A stretch of 64,000 nt of DNA from Acidobacteriaceae bacterium (lineage in GTDB: Bacteria; Acidobacteriota; Terriglobia; Terriglobales; Acidobacteriaceae). Below, one piece after another: positions 1 through 9,197 of the stretch (its first letter is position 1; every line of letters begins with the position of its first letter). The notes beneath the pieces are model-generated. The model saw only the letters and a list, made by a program, of their open reading frames with translations. It was not told the origin of the DNA and did no database searches. The stretch lies in assembly GCA_027452245.1 (NCBI GenBank), contig DAIDGW010000090.1, positions 1-64,000 on the forward strand. Reading direction: 5' to 3'. A program made the position numbers and the translations under genes.

Positions 1-12
1 CTCACCCGTTCC

Positions 13-1578
13 ATGAGTGACTGCAACTCCATCGCAGATCCAAAAGTAGACCCAAAGCTCCACACCACGCCCGTCCTCTATCTTCCGCACGACCTCCCCA
101 TACCCGCCGACGTCGCCGCCATGCAGCACAAATGCAGGGTCCGCGTCCTGCGCCTGCCCGTCACCATCACCCGCTTCGGGCAAATCAACCCCGCACAGAT
201 TAAAACACCCGGCCTGCTCTATCTTCCCAACCCCTACGTCGTCCCCGGTGGCCGCTTCAATGAAATGTACGGCTGGGATAGCTATTTCATCATCCGCGGA
301 CTCCTGCTTGCGGGGAAACTCGATCTGGCCCGCGGCATGGTAGACAATTTCTTCTTCGAAATTGAGCATTATGGCGCAGTCCTGAATGCCAATCGCAGTT
401 ACTACCTCACCCGTTCTCAACCGCCTTTCTTGAGTTCGGCGGTAGTCGAAGTTTACGAGGCGAGTGAGAAGGCTGGACTGCACGACAAAGTTTGGCTGGA
501 GCGCGCCTATGCCGATCTGAACAAAGATTACGAGATGTGGACGCATGCTCCACACCTCGCGGGTGACACAGGTCTGTCGCGGTACTACGATTTTGGCGAC
601 GGTCCTCCGGCCGAAGCGATCCAAGATGAAACTGGCTTTTATCGCGAGGTATCGACGTACTTCTTGTTCCATCCCGCCCAGGCAGACTCCTATATCGTCT
701 CCCAATCATCAGCAGGGAAGGTGCCGGTTGCCGGAGCGGCGTACACGTTGCAGGTTTGCCAGACCGCTCTCACCATGGCTCCGCCTGAGTGCAGCAAAGC
801 CAGCCAGTTCAAGCTCAGTGCCGATTTTTATAAGGGCGACCGCTCCATGCGGGAATCTGGATTCGACGTTAGCTTCCGTTTCGGGCCCTTCGGAGCGGCC
901 ACGCACCACTACGCTCCCGTGTGCCTGAACAGCTTGCTCTACAAGACGGAAAAAGACATGGAACAGATCAGCCGCTGGCTCGGCCACGATCCTGACGCGA
1001 AATCCTGGGCGGAGCGCGCTGAAGATCGCAAGCGACTGATCACGAAATATCTCTGGAACTCCGATCGAACCACTTTCTTCGACTATAACTTCGAAACCAA
1101 ACAGATGTCCTCATACATCTACGCCACGATGTTTTACCCCCTGTGGGCGGGATTGGCGACTCCGGAACAGGCCAAAGGAGCGGTTAACAATCTGAAGGGA
1201 TTTGAGCAGCCCGGTGGACTTCCCATGAGCACCGAGGATACCGGTGCCCAGTGGGATCTTCCCTATGGTTGGGGAAATATTGAGATGCTGGTCGTGGGTG
1301 GCCTTCGTCGCTATGGATTCAATGCGGACGCCGACCGTATCGCCTACGATTTCCTCTCCACAGTTGCGGTTAATTTCCGCCGCGATGGCAATATTCGCGA
1401 GAAATACAACGTCGTGACGCGCACATCGGAATCGCATGTGGAACTTGGCTATCACATGAATGTCGTAGGATTTGGCTGGACCAACGCCGCATTCATAGAG
1501 TTGCTGCGCGGTCTGCCTCCACCGATGGTGGAGCGATTGGCTAGCGAGCCGGAGCAGCCTTTGCCTCAACCCAACTGA
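13..1578 (+). CDS. GH37 trehalase
   Basis: Glycoside hydrolase family 37 enzyme that splits trehalose into two glucose molecules. Both family signatures are visible: a PGGRFNEMYGWDSYF block at residues 78-92, and QWDLPYGWGN starting at residue 413, the counterpart of the QWD-x-P-x-x-W signature. The length of 521 aa is near normal for the family. No signal peptide is seen, so a cytoplasmic enzyme is more likely than a periplasmic one. Only 12 bases precede the ATG and they contain no in-frame stop, so the true start could lie outside the window. It converges on the sugar kinase gene with a 14-base gap; a trehalose or fructose use theme is possible but unproven. Confidence 0.9.
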   Translation: MSDCNSIADPKVDPKLHTTPVLYLPHDLPIPADVAAMQHKCRVRVLRLPVTITRFGQINPAQIKTPGLLYLPNPYVVPGGRFNEMYGWDSYFIIRGLLLAGKLDLARGMVDNFFFEIEHYGAVLNANRSYYLTRSQPPFLSSAVVEVYEASEKAGLHDKVWLERAYADLNKDYEMWTHAPHLAGDTGLSRYYDFGDGPPAEAIQDETGFYREVSTYFLFHPAQADSYIVSQSSAGKVPVAGAAYTLQVCQTALTMAPPECSKASQFKLSADFYKGDRSMRESGFDVSFRFGPFGAATHHYAPVCLNSLLYKTEKDMEQISRWLGHDPDAKSWAERAEDRKRLITKYLWNSDRTTFFDYNFETKQMSSYIYATMFYPLWAGLATPEQAKGAVNNLKGFEQPGGLPMSTEDTGAQWDLPYGWGNIEMLVVGGLRRYGFNADADRIAYDFLSTVAVNFRRDGNIREKYNVVTRTSESHVELGYHMNVVGFGWTNAAFIELLRGLPPPMVERLASEPEQPLPQPN

Positions 1579-1592
1579 ACACTCTTCCTCAA

Positions 1593-2504
1593 CTACCGCC
1601 CGATTCCTGCCAGAGTCTGCTTGATCCCGCCTGGCTTCAGGACCGGTGTCGCTCCGAACTCGCTCGCCACCCATGCGCCCATACGGTTTGCCGTTTCACT
1701 CATCTCTGCCAGCGACGCGCCACGCAGATATTCATGAACCAGCGCGGCGGTAAACGCATCGCCGGCCCCGACCGTATCGGCAACCTTCACTCGAAATCCC
1801 GAATGAGAAAAACATTCTTCCGAACTGACCAGCAGGCTCCCGGCCGTTCCGCGCGTCAGGCAAACCAGTCGCAACTGAAAAGTCTCTATCAGGCACCTCG
1901 CCGCCAGTTCGTCGGTCGCGTGCGGCAGATTCAGCAGGCGCAAGATCACCGGCAACTCTTCCTGATTGAGCTTCACGATCGTTGCCAGTTTCAACGACTC
2001 GGCAACAATTTCCTTGTTGTAAAAGTTCTGGCGCAGGTTCACATCGAAAACCCGCACCGCATCTTTCCGGGTGTTTCGCAGAAACTGTTCGATGGTTGAC
2101 CGGCTCTGGGTTGATCTCTGTGCCAGTGACCCGAAGCAAACTGCGTCAGCCTGCTCGGCCAGAACCCGCCAGTCGTGGGTGAATTCCAGAAAATCCCATG
2201 CAACATCTGGCAGTATTTCGAAACGCGCCTGACCCTTGCCGTCGACTTCCACCCGGACGGTTCCCGTCGCATGCCATTCGTCCTCTTGCACGAAACTGGT
2301 TGGTAGCCCCAACTCCATTAGTCGGAGCAGAGCTTCGCTTCCTAGATCGTCGCGTCCGATCCGGCTGGCCGGGATCCCTTCGTTGCCGAACAGGGAAGCA
2401 ATGTACGCAAAATTAGCGGGAGCTCCGCCCAGTTTCTTTGCTGTCGGGAATAGGTCCCAAAGCAATTCGCCAAGACCTACCATGGTGTGTCGCTTAGTGC
2501 GCAT
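1593..2504 (-). CDS. PfkB-family sugar kinase (fructokinase-like)
   Basis: Ribokinase/PfkB-fold carbohydrate kinase of 303 aa, which transfers the ATP gamma-phosphate to a sugar, probably fructose. The N-terminus has the family-1 signature region (GELLWDLFPTAKKLGGAPAN), where GGAP-N contacts the sugar. The C-terminal anion-hole motif DTVGAGDAF lies near residue 245 and includes the catalytic Asp. Substrate cannot be fixed from sequence; the GELLWD and GGAPAN pattern is typical of bacterial fructokinases. The start could be seven codons further in, at the Met before VGLGE. It is divergent from ruvA, with about 140 bases between the starts. Confidence 0.85.
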   Translation of the reverse strand: MRTKRHTMVGLGELLWDLFPTAKKLGGAPANFAYIASLFGNEGIPASRIGRDDLGSEALLRLMELGLPTSFVQEDEWHATGTVRVEVDGKGQARFEILPDVAWDFLEFTHDWRVLAEQADAVCFGSLAQRSTQSRSTIEQFLRNTRKDAVRVFDVNLRQNFYNKEIVAESLKLATIVKLNQEELPVILRLLNLPHATDELAARCLIETFQLRLVCLTRGTAGSLLVSSEECFSHSGFRVKVADTVGAGDAFTAALVHEYLRGASLAEMSETANRMGAWVASEFGATPVLKPGGIKQTLAGIGR

Positions 2505-2645
2505 GAGGACAGAACATCACAACGTGCTTCGGTAAATGTAAATCATCGGCCGTTCTCATTCCTGTTCGGTTTCTATGCCCGGGCACCTGCGAAATTCGTA
2601 GGTTACAGGAGTTGTGGTTGTGTCGGCCATTACAATGTCCTCAGC

Positions 2646-3236
2646 ATGATTGCTCATTTGCGCGGAACGCTGTTGGCCAAGCATCCCAATCAGGTAATTG
2701 TCGAAGCTGCGGGTGTCGGTTACGACGTCATGATCAGCGTGCCTACCTTCTCCGACCTGCCGGCAATCGGTACCGAAGTCGCTCTTCACATCCATACTCA
2801 CGTTCGCGAGGACGTCATCGCTCTTTACGGATTCCTCCGTCCGGCCGAAAAACTGCTATTTGAGAAACTTATCAGCGTCAGTGGGATCGGCCCCAAGCTG
2901 GCGATCACAATTCTTAGCGGGATGCCTGCTGACGACATGGTGACCGCCATTCGCGGCGGCGACGTCGTCCGCTTGACACGTATTCCGGGCATCGGCAAGA
3001 AGACCGCCGAACGCATGGTGCTTGAGCTTCGCGATAAGCTTCCTCAACCCGGCATCCCCACTACTCCTACCCTTCCTGCTACAACGCCTGTCGAGGAAGA
3101 TGTGCTTTCCGCACTGGTCAATTTGGGATACCAGCGGGTAGCTGCCGAGAAGGCGCTCGCGGGAATTACGAAGGATGGCAAGCCTGGAAGCTTCGACTCC
3201 CTGTTCCGCGAAACTCTGGCCGGACTCTCAAAGTAG
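2646..3236 (+). CDS. ruvA: Holliday junction branch migration protein RuvA
   Basis: RuvA subunit of the RuvAB helicase: it binds Holliday junctions as a tetramer and loads RuvB during recombinational repair. The 196 aa length fits the family (about 200). It shows the N-terminal OB-fold start MIAHLRGTL, two helix-hairpin-helix motifs (LISVSGIGPKLA and LTRIPGIGKKTAERM), and the C-terminal RuvB-binding three-helix domain ending in SLFRETLAGLSK. The reading frame is open for 53 codons upstream, but RuvA proteins begin MI-x-x-L-x-G, so the ATG at 2646 is chosen. The stop codon abuts the convergent mnmE stop with no gap. No ruvB or ruvC is adjacent. Confidence 0.95.
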   Translation: MIAHLRGTLLAKHPNQVIVEAAGVGYDVMISVPTFSDLPAIGTEVALHIHTHVREDVIALYGFLRPAEKLLFEKLISVSGIGPKLAITILSGMPADDMVTAIRGGDVVRLTRIPGIGKKTAERMVLELRDKLPQPGIPTTPTLPATTPVEEDVLSALVNLGYQRVAAEKALAGITKDGKPGSFDSLFRETLAGLSK

Positions 3237-4742
3237 CTACTTCCCGATGCAGAAAGTGCTGAAGATCAGGTTCAGGATGTCGTCAGTTGTCGTGGCGCCG
3301 GTGATCGCGTCCAGTGGACGCAACGCATTGTAAAGATCGAGTAGCAGCATCTCATGCGGGACTTTCGCCGTCACCGCCCGTTCCGCCGCATCGAGTCCGG
3401 TTAGCGACTCCTGCACCAGTCCTTGATGCCGAATGTTGGTCAGAAATCCGCTTTCAACTTCTGCTCGGGCCCCACCTCCGATGTGCTGCAGGATCAATTG
3501 CCGCAACTCGCGGATGCCCTCGCCTGTGAGCGCCGATGTAGAAATCACCACTTGTGTGCCCCACTTCTCCCTGAGTTTGGGAGAAGCGGGGATCTTACCC
3601 TCGATCAAGTCGGACTTGTTTTCCACCAGGATCGCAGCACTGTTCTTCACTAAACCTAACAACTCATCATCTCGTGCGGGCTCCTCCTGGGACGCGTCGA
3701 TCACCACCAGTACAAGATCTGCATCGGCCAGCGCTTCCTTGGATTTTCGGATTCCGATGGACTCTGCCTCATCAAGGGCACCCCGAATTCCGGCCGTATC
3801 GACCAGTTTCACCGGAATTCCTTCAATGGCCACGGTTTCGCTCACCAGATCGCGCGTTGTGCCCGGCGTGGCTGTGACGATGGCCCGGTCCCGTTCCACC
3901 AAACGATTGAATAGACTCGACTTACCTACATTCGGACGCCCCACGATCGCCAGCGTCAGTCCTTCGTGCACGATCTTGCCGTAGGCAAAGCTCGCTCCGA
4001 GTTGCTCTAAAGGTATTCGTACCGCAGCAATCTGTTCCAGGATCCTCGTATCTGCCAGCACAGATACATCGTCTTCAGCAAAATCGATGCCCGCTTCCAA
4101 TACCGCAATCAGCTCTACCAGCTTTTGCTTGATCGGCTGCAGCCGTTTCGAAAGTGCTCCTTCCAACTGCTGTGCCGCAACTTTGGCCTGAAAAAGCGTC
4201 TGCGCGTCGATCAGATCCCGCACTGCCTCGGCTTGCGTGAGATCGATGCGGCCATTCAGAAAAGCCCTCATGGTGAATTCGCCCGGCTCTGCCAGCCGCG
4301 CGCCAGCCGCCACGCATAGCTCCACGATGTGGCGCAGCACTACCGGCGACCCGTGCGCTGAGATTTCTATGATGTCGTCGGTCGTGTAGGAATGCGGCCT
4401 GGCGAAGTAGGTGACTACCACCTCGTCGATGCGATTGACTGACGCGTTGCTCATCCCATGCCTATTTCGCAGGGCGGGTGGAGGCATTTTCCGTTCTGAC
4501 AACCGGGCCTCGATCGGTTGCCCCATCCCCGTTGTTCTTTCTTTCGCAGAAACGGTGGGAACCTCGACGTCATTTGGTTCCACCAACTCTCCGAACGCCA
4601 CTCGTCCCGGCTCCAACTCCTGTTTCAACCGCAGCATCGGATGCGCGATCGCAACCGCTTGCGGGCCCGCCAGACGCACCACTCCGATCCCGCCGCGCCC
4701 TGCAGGTGTCGCTATGGCAACAATGGTGTCGTCCAGATTCAC
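3237..4742 (-). CDS. mnmE: tRNA modification GTPase MnmE
   Basis: MnmE (TrmE) works with MnmG to install the 5-carboxymethylaminomethyl group on wobble uridine 34 of certain tRNAs. Visible are the N-terminal tetrahydrofolate-binding start ([20 protein letters not shown]), the G1 loop GRPNVGKSS near residue 257, the DTAG switch, the NKSD base-recognition motif, and the C-terminal F-C-I-G-K whose Cys is the family hallmark. At 501 aa it is about 45 residues longer than usual. The extra length is a polar insert at about residues 55-105 in the N-terminal domain, before the conserved [13 protein letters not shown] segment. It converges directly on ruvA. Confidence 0.95.
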   Translation of the reverse strand: MNLDDTIVAIATPAGRGGIGVVRLAGPQAVAIAHPMLRLKQELEPGRVAFGELVEPNDVEVPTVSAKERTTGMGQPIEARLSERKMPPPALRNRHGMSNASVNRIDEVVVTYFARPHSYTTDDIIEISAHGSPVVLRHIVELCVAAGARLAEPGEFTMRAFLNGRIDLTQAEAVRDLIDAQTLFQAKVAAQQLEGALSKRLQPIKQKLVELIAVLEAGIDFAEDDVSVLADTRILEQIAAVRIPLEQLGASFAYGKIVHEGLTLAIVGRPNVGKSSLFNRLVERDRAIVTATPGTTRDLVSETVAIEGIPVKLVDTAGIRGALDEAESIGIRKSKEALADADLVLVVIDASQEEPARDDELLGLVKNSAAILVENKSDLIEGKIPASPKLREKWGTQVVISTSALTGEGIRELRQLILQHIGGGARAEVESGFLTNIRHQGLVQESLTGLDAAERAVTAKVPHEMLLLDLYNALRPLDAITGATTTDDILNLIFSTFCIGK

Positions 4743-4761
4743 GAAGCGATTCTAGCGCGGC

Positions 4762-5706
4762 TCACCGGGCCACGACCTTCTCAATCTGTGCCCGTAAATC
4801 CGAGTAGGCCAGCGCCCCGGGATGGTACATCGCGATTCTTCCCGCGCGGTCGATCAGCACCAGCGTAGGAGTGGTTGAGGCGCCGTAGGTATCGAAGTTG
4901 TATTTGCTGATTGGCACGGGCATGTCGAGCAGTCCGGAGTAGAACCGGTGCCGCACCGCGTCGATGTATTGGATCTCATCGCTCGGAAGGGCGTGCTCGA
5001 TTTGCGCTGTGTAGCCATAGAGTTGCGTCGGACCAATCACCTTCAGCCCCTTTGGCGCAAATTCCGACCTCAGCTGCGTGATGATGGGGGCCTCCGCTTT
5101 GCAGTCGGCGCACCAATGCGCCCAGAAAAACAGCAGGATCGGTGAACCCTTCAGTTGCGCCAGAGAAGGTGGCTTCGATCCAAGAAATTCCTCCTCGTGC
5201 AGCGCCGGAGCGAGCCGTCCAACAAACGACAGCAGGTTGAGATTTTTCTGCAGGCGAGAACGAATGGATGTTTTCCCATACGTCACCAGCGCCGACCGCA
5301 GTAGGGCGACCGCCTCTGCTCTCTTGCCCTGTTCCGCTAGACTTTGCGCTTGGACCTCCAGCGCCGCTCCTAACGCCATCGGCAGATGCGGATCGGAATC
5401 CAGCGATCTGCCCTTCAGTTGCTCCGCGACCATGCCGCGGATCTCCTTTGCGTCAGAGGATGCGCGCTCATAATCTCCCCGCGACAAAGCCTCGCGTGCC
5501 AGCCAGGAATACGCCTCCAGATACTCCGGAGTGCTCCCGCGCTCATTCCGGTAAGAATTTAATGCCTCTTGCGCTGCTGCGGGATTTCCCTGTGCTAATG
5601 CAATCCGGACATAATCGACGATTCCGTATTGCGCCGCAGCCGTCGCAACTGTAAGGAAAAGCAGGGAAGTAGCCAGAACAGAGCGAACCCACATACATTC
5701 CATCAT
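4762..5706 (-). CDS. Secreted TlpA-like thioredoxin-family protein
   Basis: Exported thiol-disulfide oxidoreductase of the TlpA/ResA group, 314 aa. A cleavable signal peptide covers about residues 1-25 (VLATSLLFLTVATAAAQ). Residues 30-160 are alpha-helical with a TPR-like look and no recognised signature. The C-terminal half is a thioredoxin fold with the redox motif W-C-A-D-C-K following ILLFFWAH. A cis-Pro equivalent is seen in the TTPTLVLID stretch. It probably acts on periplasmic cysteines, in cytochrome maturation or disulfide reduction; the substrate is unknown. It lies downstream of mnmE in the minus direction, with a 19-base gap between the two genes. Confidence 0.8.
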   Translation of the reverse strand: MMECMWVRSVLATSLLFLTVATAAAQYGIVDYVRIALAQGNPAAAQEALNSYRNERGSTPEYLEAYSWLAREALSRGDYERASSDAKEIRGMVAEQLKGRSLDSDPHLPMALGAALEVQAQSLAEQGKRAEAVALLRSALVTYGKTSIRSRLQKNLNLLSFVGRLAPALHEEEFLGSKPPSLAQLKGSPILLFFWAHWCADCKAEAPIITQLRSEFAPKGLKVIGPTQLYGYTAQIEHALPSDEIQYIDAVRHRFYSGLLDMPVPISKYNFDTYGASTTPTLVLIDRAGRIAMYHPGALAYSDLRAQIEKVVAR

Positions 5707-6026
5707 GAGACTTTCTCAGAAAGCTGGCAACTCATGTCGGGATGATCTCACCCTACGAGGTTTCTCCGGGGGTGTGACCAACGCTTCGTGCAAGATGGCA
5801 CGGTTTGCGTTGGTCGTGGCCATGTAACCACCAGAGGTTCATAGACTTACATTGATTTCATCAATTCCGTTGTAGATTATTTCTACTAAGTTATGTACAA
5901 TAAGGGTGCGTTTGATCTTTAGAGTTCCTCGCAGTATCGTTCTCCGCTTAACCCAGCGCGTGACCTGCCTGCAGAAGAATCCTGAAAGCTTCAGCGCTAC
6001 ATCAACAAAAGGAACATCGCACCAGT
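5707..6026. other. Gene-free region between tlpA-like gene and cspA
   Basis: This 320-base region separates the divergent TlpA-like gene and the cold-shock gene and holds no credible ORF. It contains a strong nested hairpin at 5776-5815, then an AT-rich stretch at about 5845-5905 carrying two small dyads (5851-5865 and 5872-5886). The AT-rich part is the likely cspA promoter area. The remaining roughly 120 bases before the cspA start would be a long 5' leader, as is usual for cold-shock genes. I could not assign -35/-10 hexamers with confidence. Confidence 0.6.
5776..5815. repeat. Nested 40-nt hairpin upstream of cspA
   Basis: Perfect outer arms GACCAACGC (5776-5784) and GCGTTGGTC (5807-5815) enclose a second perfect stem, CGTGC (5787-5791) with GCACG (5798-5802), closed by a six-base loop. 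It lies about 70 bases upstream of the TlpA-like gene and 210 bases upstream of cspA. There is no T-run on either side, so it is not a standard intrinsic terminator. It may be a structured leader element of the minus-strand transcript, a small RNA, or an operator. Confidence 0.55.
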
Positions 6027-6227
6027 ATGGAAACAGGAACAGTGAAGTGGTTTAACGACGCCAAGGGCTACGGTTTCATCAGCCGCCAGAACGGGGAAGA
6101 TGTATTCGTACATTTTTCCGCAATTCAGGCGAACGGCTTCCGCAGCCTCCAGGAAGGTCAGCAAGTACAGTTTGACGTGGTAAAAGGCCCCAAGGGCTGG
6201 CAGGCAGAGAACGTCAAGGCTGTCTAA
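6027..6227 (+). CDS. cspA: Cold-shock protein, CspA family
   Basis: Single cold-shock domain protein of 66 aa. It binds single-stranded RNA and DNA and acts as an RNA chaperone. Both nucleic-acid-binding motifs are intact: RNP1 (KGYGFI) and RNP2 (VFVHF), after the invariant GTVKWFN start. Length and composition match standalone Csp proteins. An intrinsic terminator follows immediately, and the long upstream leader suggests a monocistronic unit with post-transcriptional control. Confidence 0.95.
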   Translation: METGTVKWFNDAKGYGFISRQNGEDVFVHFSAIQANGFRSLQEGQQVQFDVVKGPKGWQAENVKAV

Positions 6228-6252
6228 ACCGCTTCCTTAAGCAGGAGCCTGA

Positions 6253-6280
6253 AGGGCGACCAGAAATGGCCGCCCTTTTT
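6253..6280 (+). terminator. Intrinsic terminator after cspA
   Basis: The stem AGGGCG/CGCCCT is extended by two further CC/GG pairs across one A-C mismatch. The loop is AGAAAT and a TTTTT run follows directly. It lies 26 bases after the cspA stop codon. Confidence 0.85.
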
Positions 6281-6317
6281 GTTTGTGTGCGGAATTATTC
6301 GAACATCGGCTAAGCCT

Positions 6318-9059
6318 CTATTCCGATCCAGATCGCCGCTCATCGCGAATCAAAACCACATCAGAATCGGTATGTCCCTGCACCAGCGCGAGTTGTTTCC
6401 CGTCGAAGGACCAGTGGAAGTCGTAAATATGTTCGGCCTTAAAGTCGGTGATCAGATGCCCTTTTGCGTCGTCGATTGGCTGGTACCAGAGATTGTCGAC
6501 TCCGCTTTCGCGGATGGCATAAACGACCCCTTTACCGTCATGACTGAACCGTAAGATGCCGCTCCGGACGCGTTGGAAATCGAACGTATTGGAGACTCCG
6601 GTCGCGGCGTTTACGATTGCCAGTTTCTCTTGGTGAGCCCCGGTGTGTTCAAGTGTGGCAAAGGCAGCGAGTTTGCCGTCTGGAGAGAGATCGAAAATGC
6701 TGTTCAGAGGAAGCTGCGAGACGTTCTGTGGCATCCCGCCATCGATCGACACCCGGTTCAGGACGGGCTCATTTTCTTCCGCGACGTAGTACACCCATTT
6801 GCTATCAGGAGAGCAGAGCGGATTGTGGTCACGCTTTCCACTCGTGAGTTGCTTCACGTTTTCGCCGGAAGAGTCCATGCGCCAGATGTCATCATTACCC
6901 ATCGCCCCATGGAAGGCATTCTCAAAGAGCAGATATTTGCCATTTGGGCACCCGGCTGGATTGCCACCGACCTCGGTTTGCCCAACATCTAGTGCTGATT
7001 TGGCTCCCGTCATGGGATTAACTCGGTGGAGTTCGTTTTCCTGATCGTCAATCAGTTGGCCATCGGTCGTCCAGGTGAAATTGGTTTTCGCCCCTGCGGT
7101 GGTCAGAATTCGTGGTGTGCCATCGCCTGAGCCAGGCATGACTGCCAGATTCCAATGTTCCTCATTCAAGATTGTCGCCAGCAGTTTCCCGTTCGCTGAT
7201 AAGCTCAGGTCGGAATAGTCGTTTGTATCGCGCGTAACGGGACGCATGGTGACATTGGGATAAGAGGCAATCGCAATCTGGTGGTGAGTGAAATTGGATT
7301 CTTTGGATTGCGCCAACCCTACAATGCCACTTCCGTCGGGCAGCCATTGCGGAAACTCGAATAGCCCGGTGCTGGTGGCGGAAAGGATCTTGCGTTCACC
7401 GCTCGCCACATCAATCGTGACCATACGCTCGAGTGAGGATTCAACATGCGTTTCAACGCACAGAATCCACTTGCCATCGGGTGACCAAGTCGGAAGGTAG
7501 AGTCCTTGAGCATTCGGTCCGTTGGCTAAGACCTTTTCATTTGCGCCAAGCACGGACCTGATAATCAGTTCATATTTTCCCGGCTCCGGATTGTCGTATC
7601 GCATAAAGGCGAAGTGGCTGCCGTCGGGAGAGAACGTGATATTGGAATCCACATCACTTACGATTTTTTCCGCCGTGCCGCCCAACAATGGGGCACGGTA
7701 GAGGAACTTCAACTCAGGATTACCCGGGTCGCTGCGGACGAAATAGAAGTAATTGCCATCCTTCGAGAAAGTGAGGCCGTTGTAGTAAACATCGGCGGGA
7801 GGCTGCACTTGGGCGTTGCTACTGGTAGGCACGTTGCGAAGCCAAAGGCTGGCGAGTCCATTTTCGCGTACCAGGCTGAGAACGTATTTTCCATCAGGCG
7901 AGAGAGCCGCCATCATCACGTTCCCCGAATCCGTGATCTTACTGATCGAGATATTTTGAAATGGGACGTGCTCGTGGCGGGAAAGGTAGGCGCGTATGCG
8001 ATCTCCAACCAGCGCCAGCGCCAGCAGAGCGACAATGCCATACAAAACCCTGCGGCCCCACGAGCCATGCGCGGGCGGCTCGATTCTTGAAACGGATCCC
8101 GAACTGACGGGCTGAACGGCAGGCGTGGAATTCGCTGCTACGGAAACAGTTCCGGACGTGGCGCGCGACACTTTTCTTCCTGACTCGGTGTCCCGCTTCA
8201 ATCGCTTCAGGTCCCCCCGGAGATCGGCAGCAGTCTGGTAGCGCAGTTCGCGGTCTTTTTCGAGGAGTTTGTCGATAATCTCCTGCAATTTCGGAGGATG
8301 TGCTGGATTCGCTTCCTGTATTGCCGGCGGATCAAGTTCCAGGATGGCATGGAAGATTACGGCGGAGGTATTGCCGGTAAATGGCAGCCTGCCCGTAGCC
8401 ATCTGGTAGATCACCGAGCCCAGCGAGAACAGGTCGGTGCGAGGATCAAGTTCTTCCCCCCGGGCTTGTTCCGGCGACATGTAGGCCACGGTTCCGACCG
8501 TGGCGCCTGGGCTGGTGAGATGGGCTTTTGGGATATCCTGCGTCGCTCCAATCGTCTCCATCTCCATCGTCGATCCGCGCTGCGTCAGTTTGGCCAGCCC
8601 GAAATCGAGCACCTTTACCGGCCCACGTTGCGTGATGAAAATGTTCGCCGGCTTGATATCACGATGAATGATTCCCTTTGCGTGGGCTGCGTCCAGCGCA
8701 TCGGCGAGCTGAACCGCAACGTCCAGGAGGCGGTCCAGCGGAAGCGGGCCCGATTCCAGCTTGTGGTCAAGGCTCATTCCTTCCAGCCGTTCCATCGCGA
8801 TAAACGGCTGGCCATCAATGTTTTCGACCGCATATATGGTGCAAATGTTGGGATGATTCAAGGCCGATGCGGTTCGCGCCTCAAATAAAAACCGATCAAG
8901 GGCATTCTGGTCGGTGGCCAGTTGGGGAGGCAGAAACTTCAGTGCGACTGACCGGCCAAGCTTGAGATCTTCAGCCTCGTAGACGATCCCCATGCCGCCA
9001 TTGCCGAGATTCCCGGTAATCCGGTAATGAAGAATCGTCTGATTGATGAGAGAGGACAT
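6318..9059 (-). CDS. Membrane serine/threonine kinase with TolB-like beta-propeller
   Basis: Hanks-type kinase of about 913 aa. The kinase domain fills roughly the first 280 residues: glycine loop LGNGGMGIVYEA, VALKF lysine, catalytic HRDIKPANIF, DFGLAKL, and the activation segment ending in MSPEQARG. All key catalytic residues are present, so it should be active. A Ser/Thr-rich linker is followed by one transmembrane helix (VLYGIVALLALALVGDRI). The roughly 530-residue outer part has repeated S-P-D-G-K/W blades typical of TolB/WD40-like (PD40) propellers. The layout suggests a receptor kinase sensing an extracytoplasmic ligand. The start is set at the Met before SSLINQTILHYRI, where such kinases usually begin; an in-frame ATG at 9101 would add 14 residues. 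Confidence 0.9.
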   Translation of the reverse strand: MSSLINQTILHYRITGNLGNGGMGIVYEAEDLKLGRSVALKFLPPQLATDQNALDRFLFEARTASALNHPNICTIYAVENIDGQPFIAMERLEGMSLDHKLESGPLPLDRLLDVAVQLADALDAAHAKGIIHRDIKPANIFITQRGPVKVLDFGLAKLTQRGSTMEMETIGATQDIPKAHLTSPGATVGTVAYMSPEQARGEELDPRTDLFSLGSVIYQMATGRLPFTGNTSAVIFHAILELDPPAIQEANPAHPPKLQEIIDKLLEKDRELRYQTAADLRGDLKRLKRDTESGRKVSRATSGTVSVAANSTPAVQPVSSGSVSRIEPPAHGSWGRRVLYGIVALLALALVGDRIRAYLSRHEHVPFQNISISKITDSGNVMMAALSPDGKYVLSLVRENGLASLWLRNVPTSSNAQVQPPADVYYNGLTFSKDGNYFYFVRSDPGNPELKFLYRAPLLGGTAEKIVSDVDSNITFSPDGSHFAFMRYDNPEPGKYELIIRSVLGANEKVLANGPNAQGLYLPTWSPDGKWILCVETHVESSLERMVTIDVASGERKILSATSTGLFEFPQWLPDGSGIVGLAQSKESNFTHHQIAIASYPNVTMRPVTRDTNDYSDLSLSANGKLLATILNEEHWNLAVMPGSGDGTPRILTTAGAKTNFTWTTDGQLIDDQENELHRVNPMTGAKSALDVGQTEVGGNPAGCPNGKYLLFENAFHGAMGNDDIWRMDSSGENVKQLTSGKRDHNPLCSPDSKWVYYVAEENEPVLNRVSIDGGMPQNVSQLPLNSIFDLSPDGKLAAFATLEHTGAHQEKLAIVNAATGVSNTFDFQRVRSGILRFSHDGKGVVYAIRESGVDNLWYQPIDDAKGHLITDFKAEHIYDFHWSFDGKQLALVQGHTDSDVVLIRDERRSGSE

Positions 9060-9197
9060 CGCAGAAGAGCCTTTATGGTATCGGAAATGACGCTCTGACA
9101 TTCAAAAAATCCAATTCTACCGGCGGATTTCCCGCTCGCTTGACGTACTTAGCCGTACCATGCTTGCCATTGGTTCGAGGTTCGAAGGAGCCGATGA

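Noticed and set aside
2487..2645. Fifty-three-codon upstream extension of ruvA
   Set aside because: RuvA begins at the OB-fold start MIAHLRG; the extra part is not protein-like and runs antisense into the sugar kinase start.
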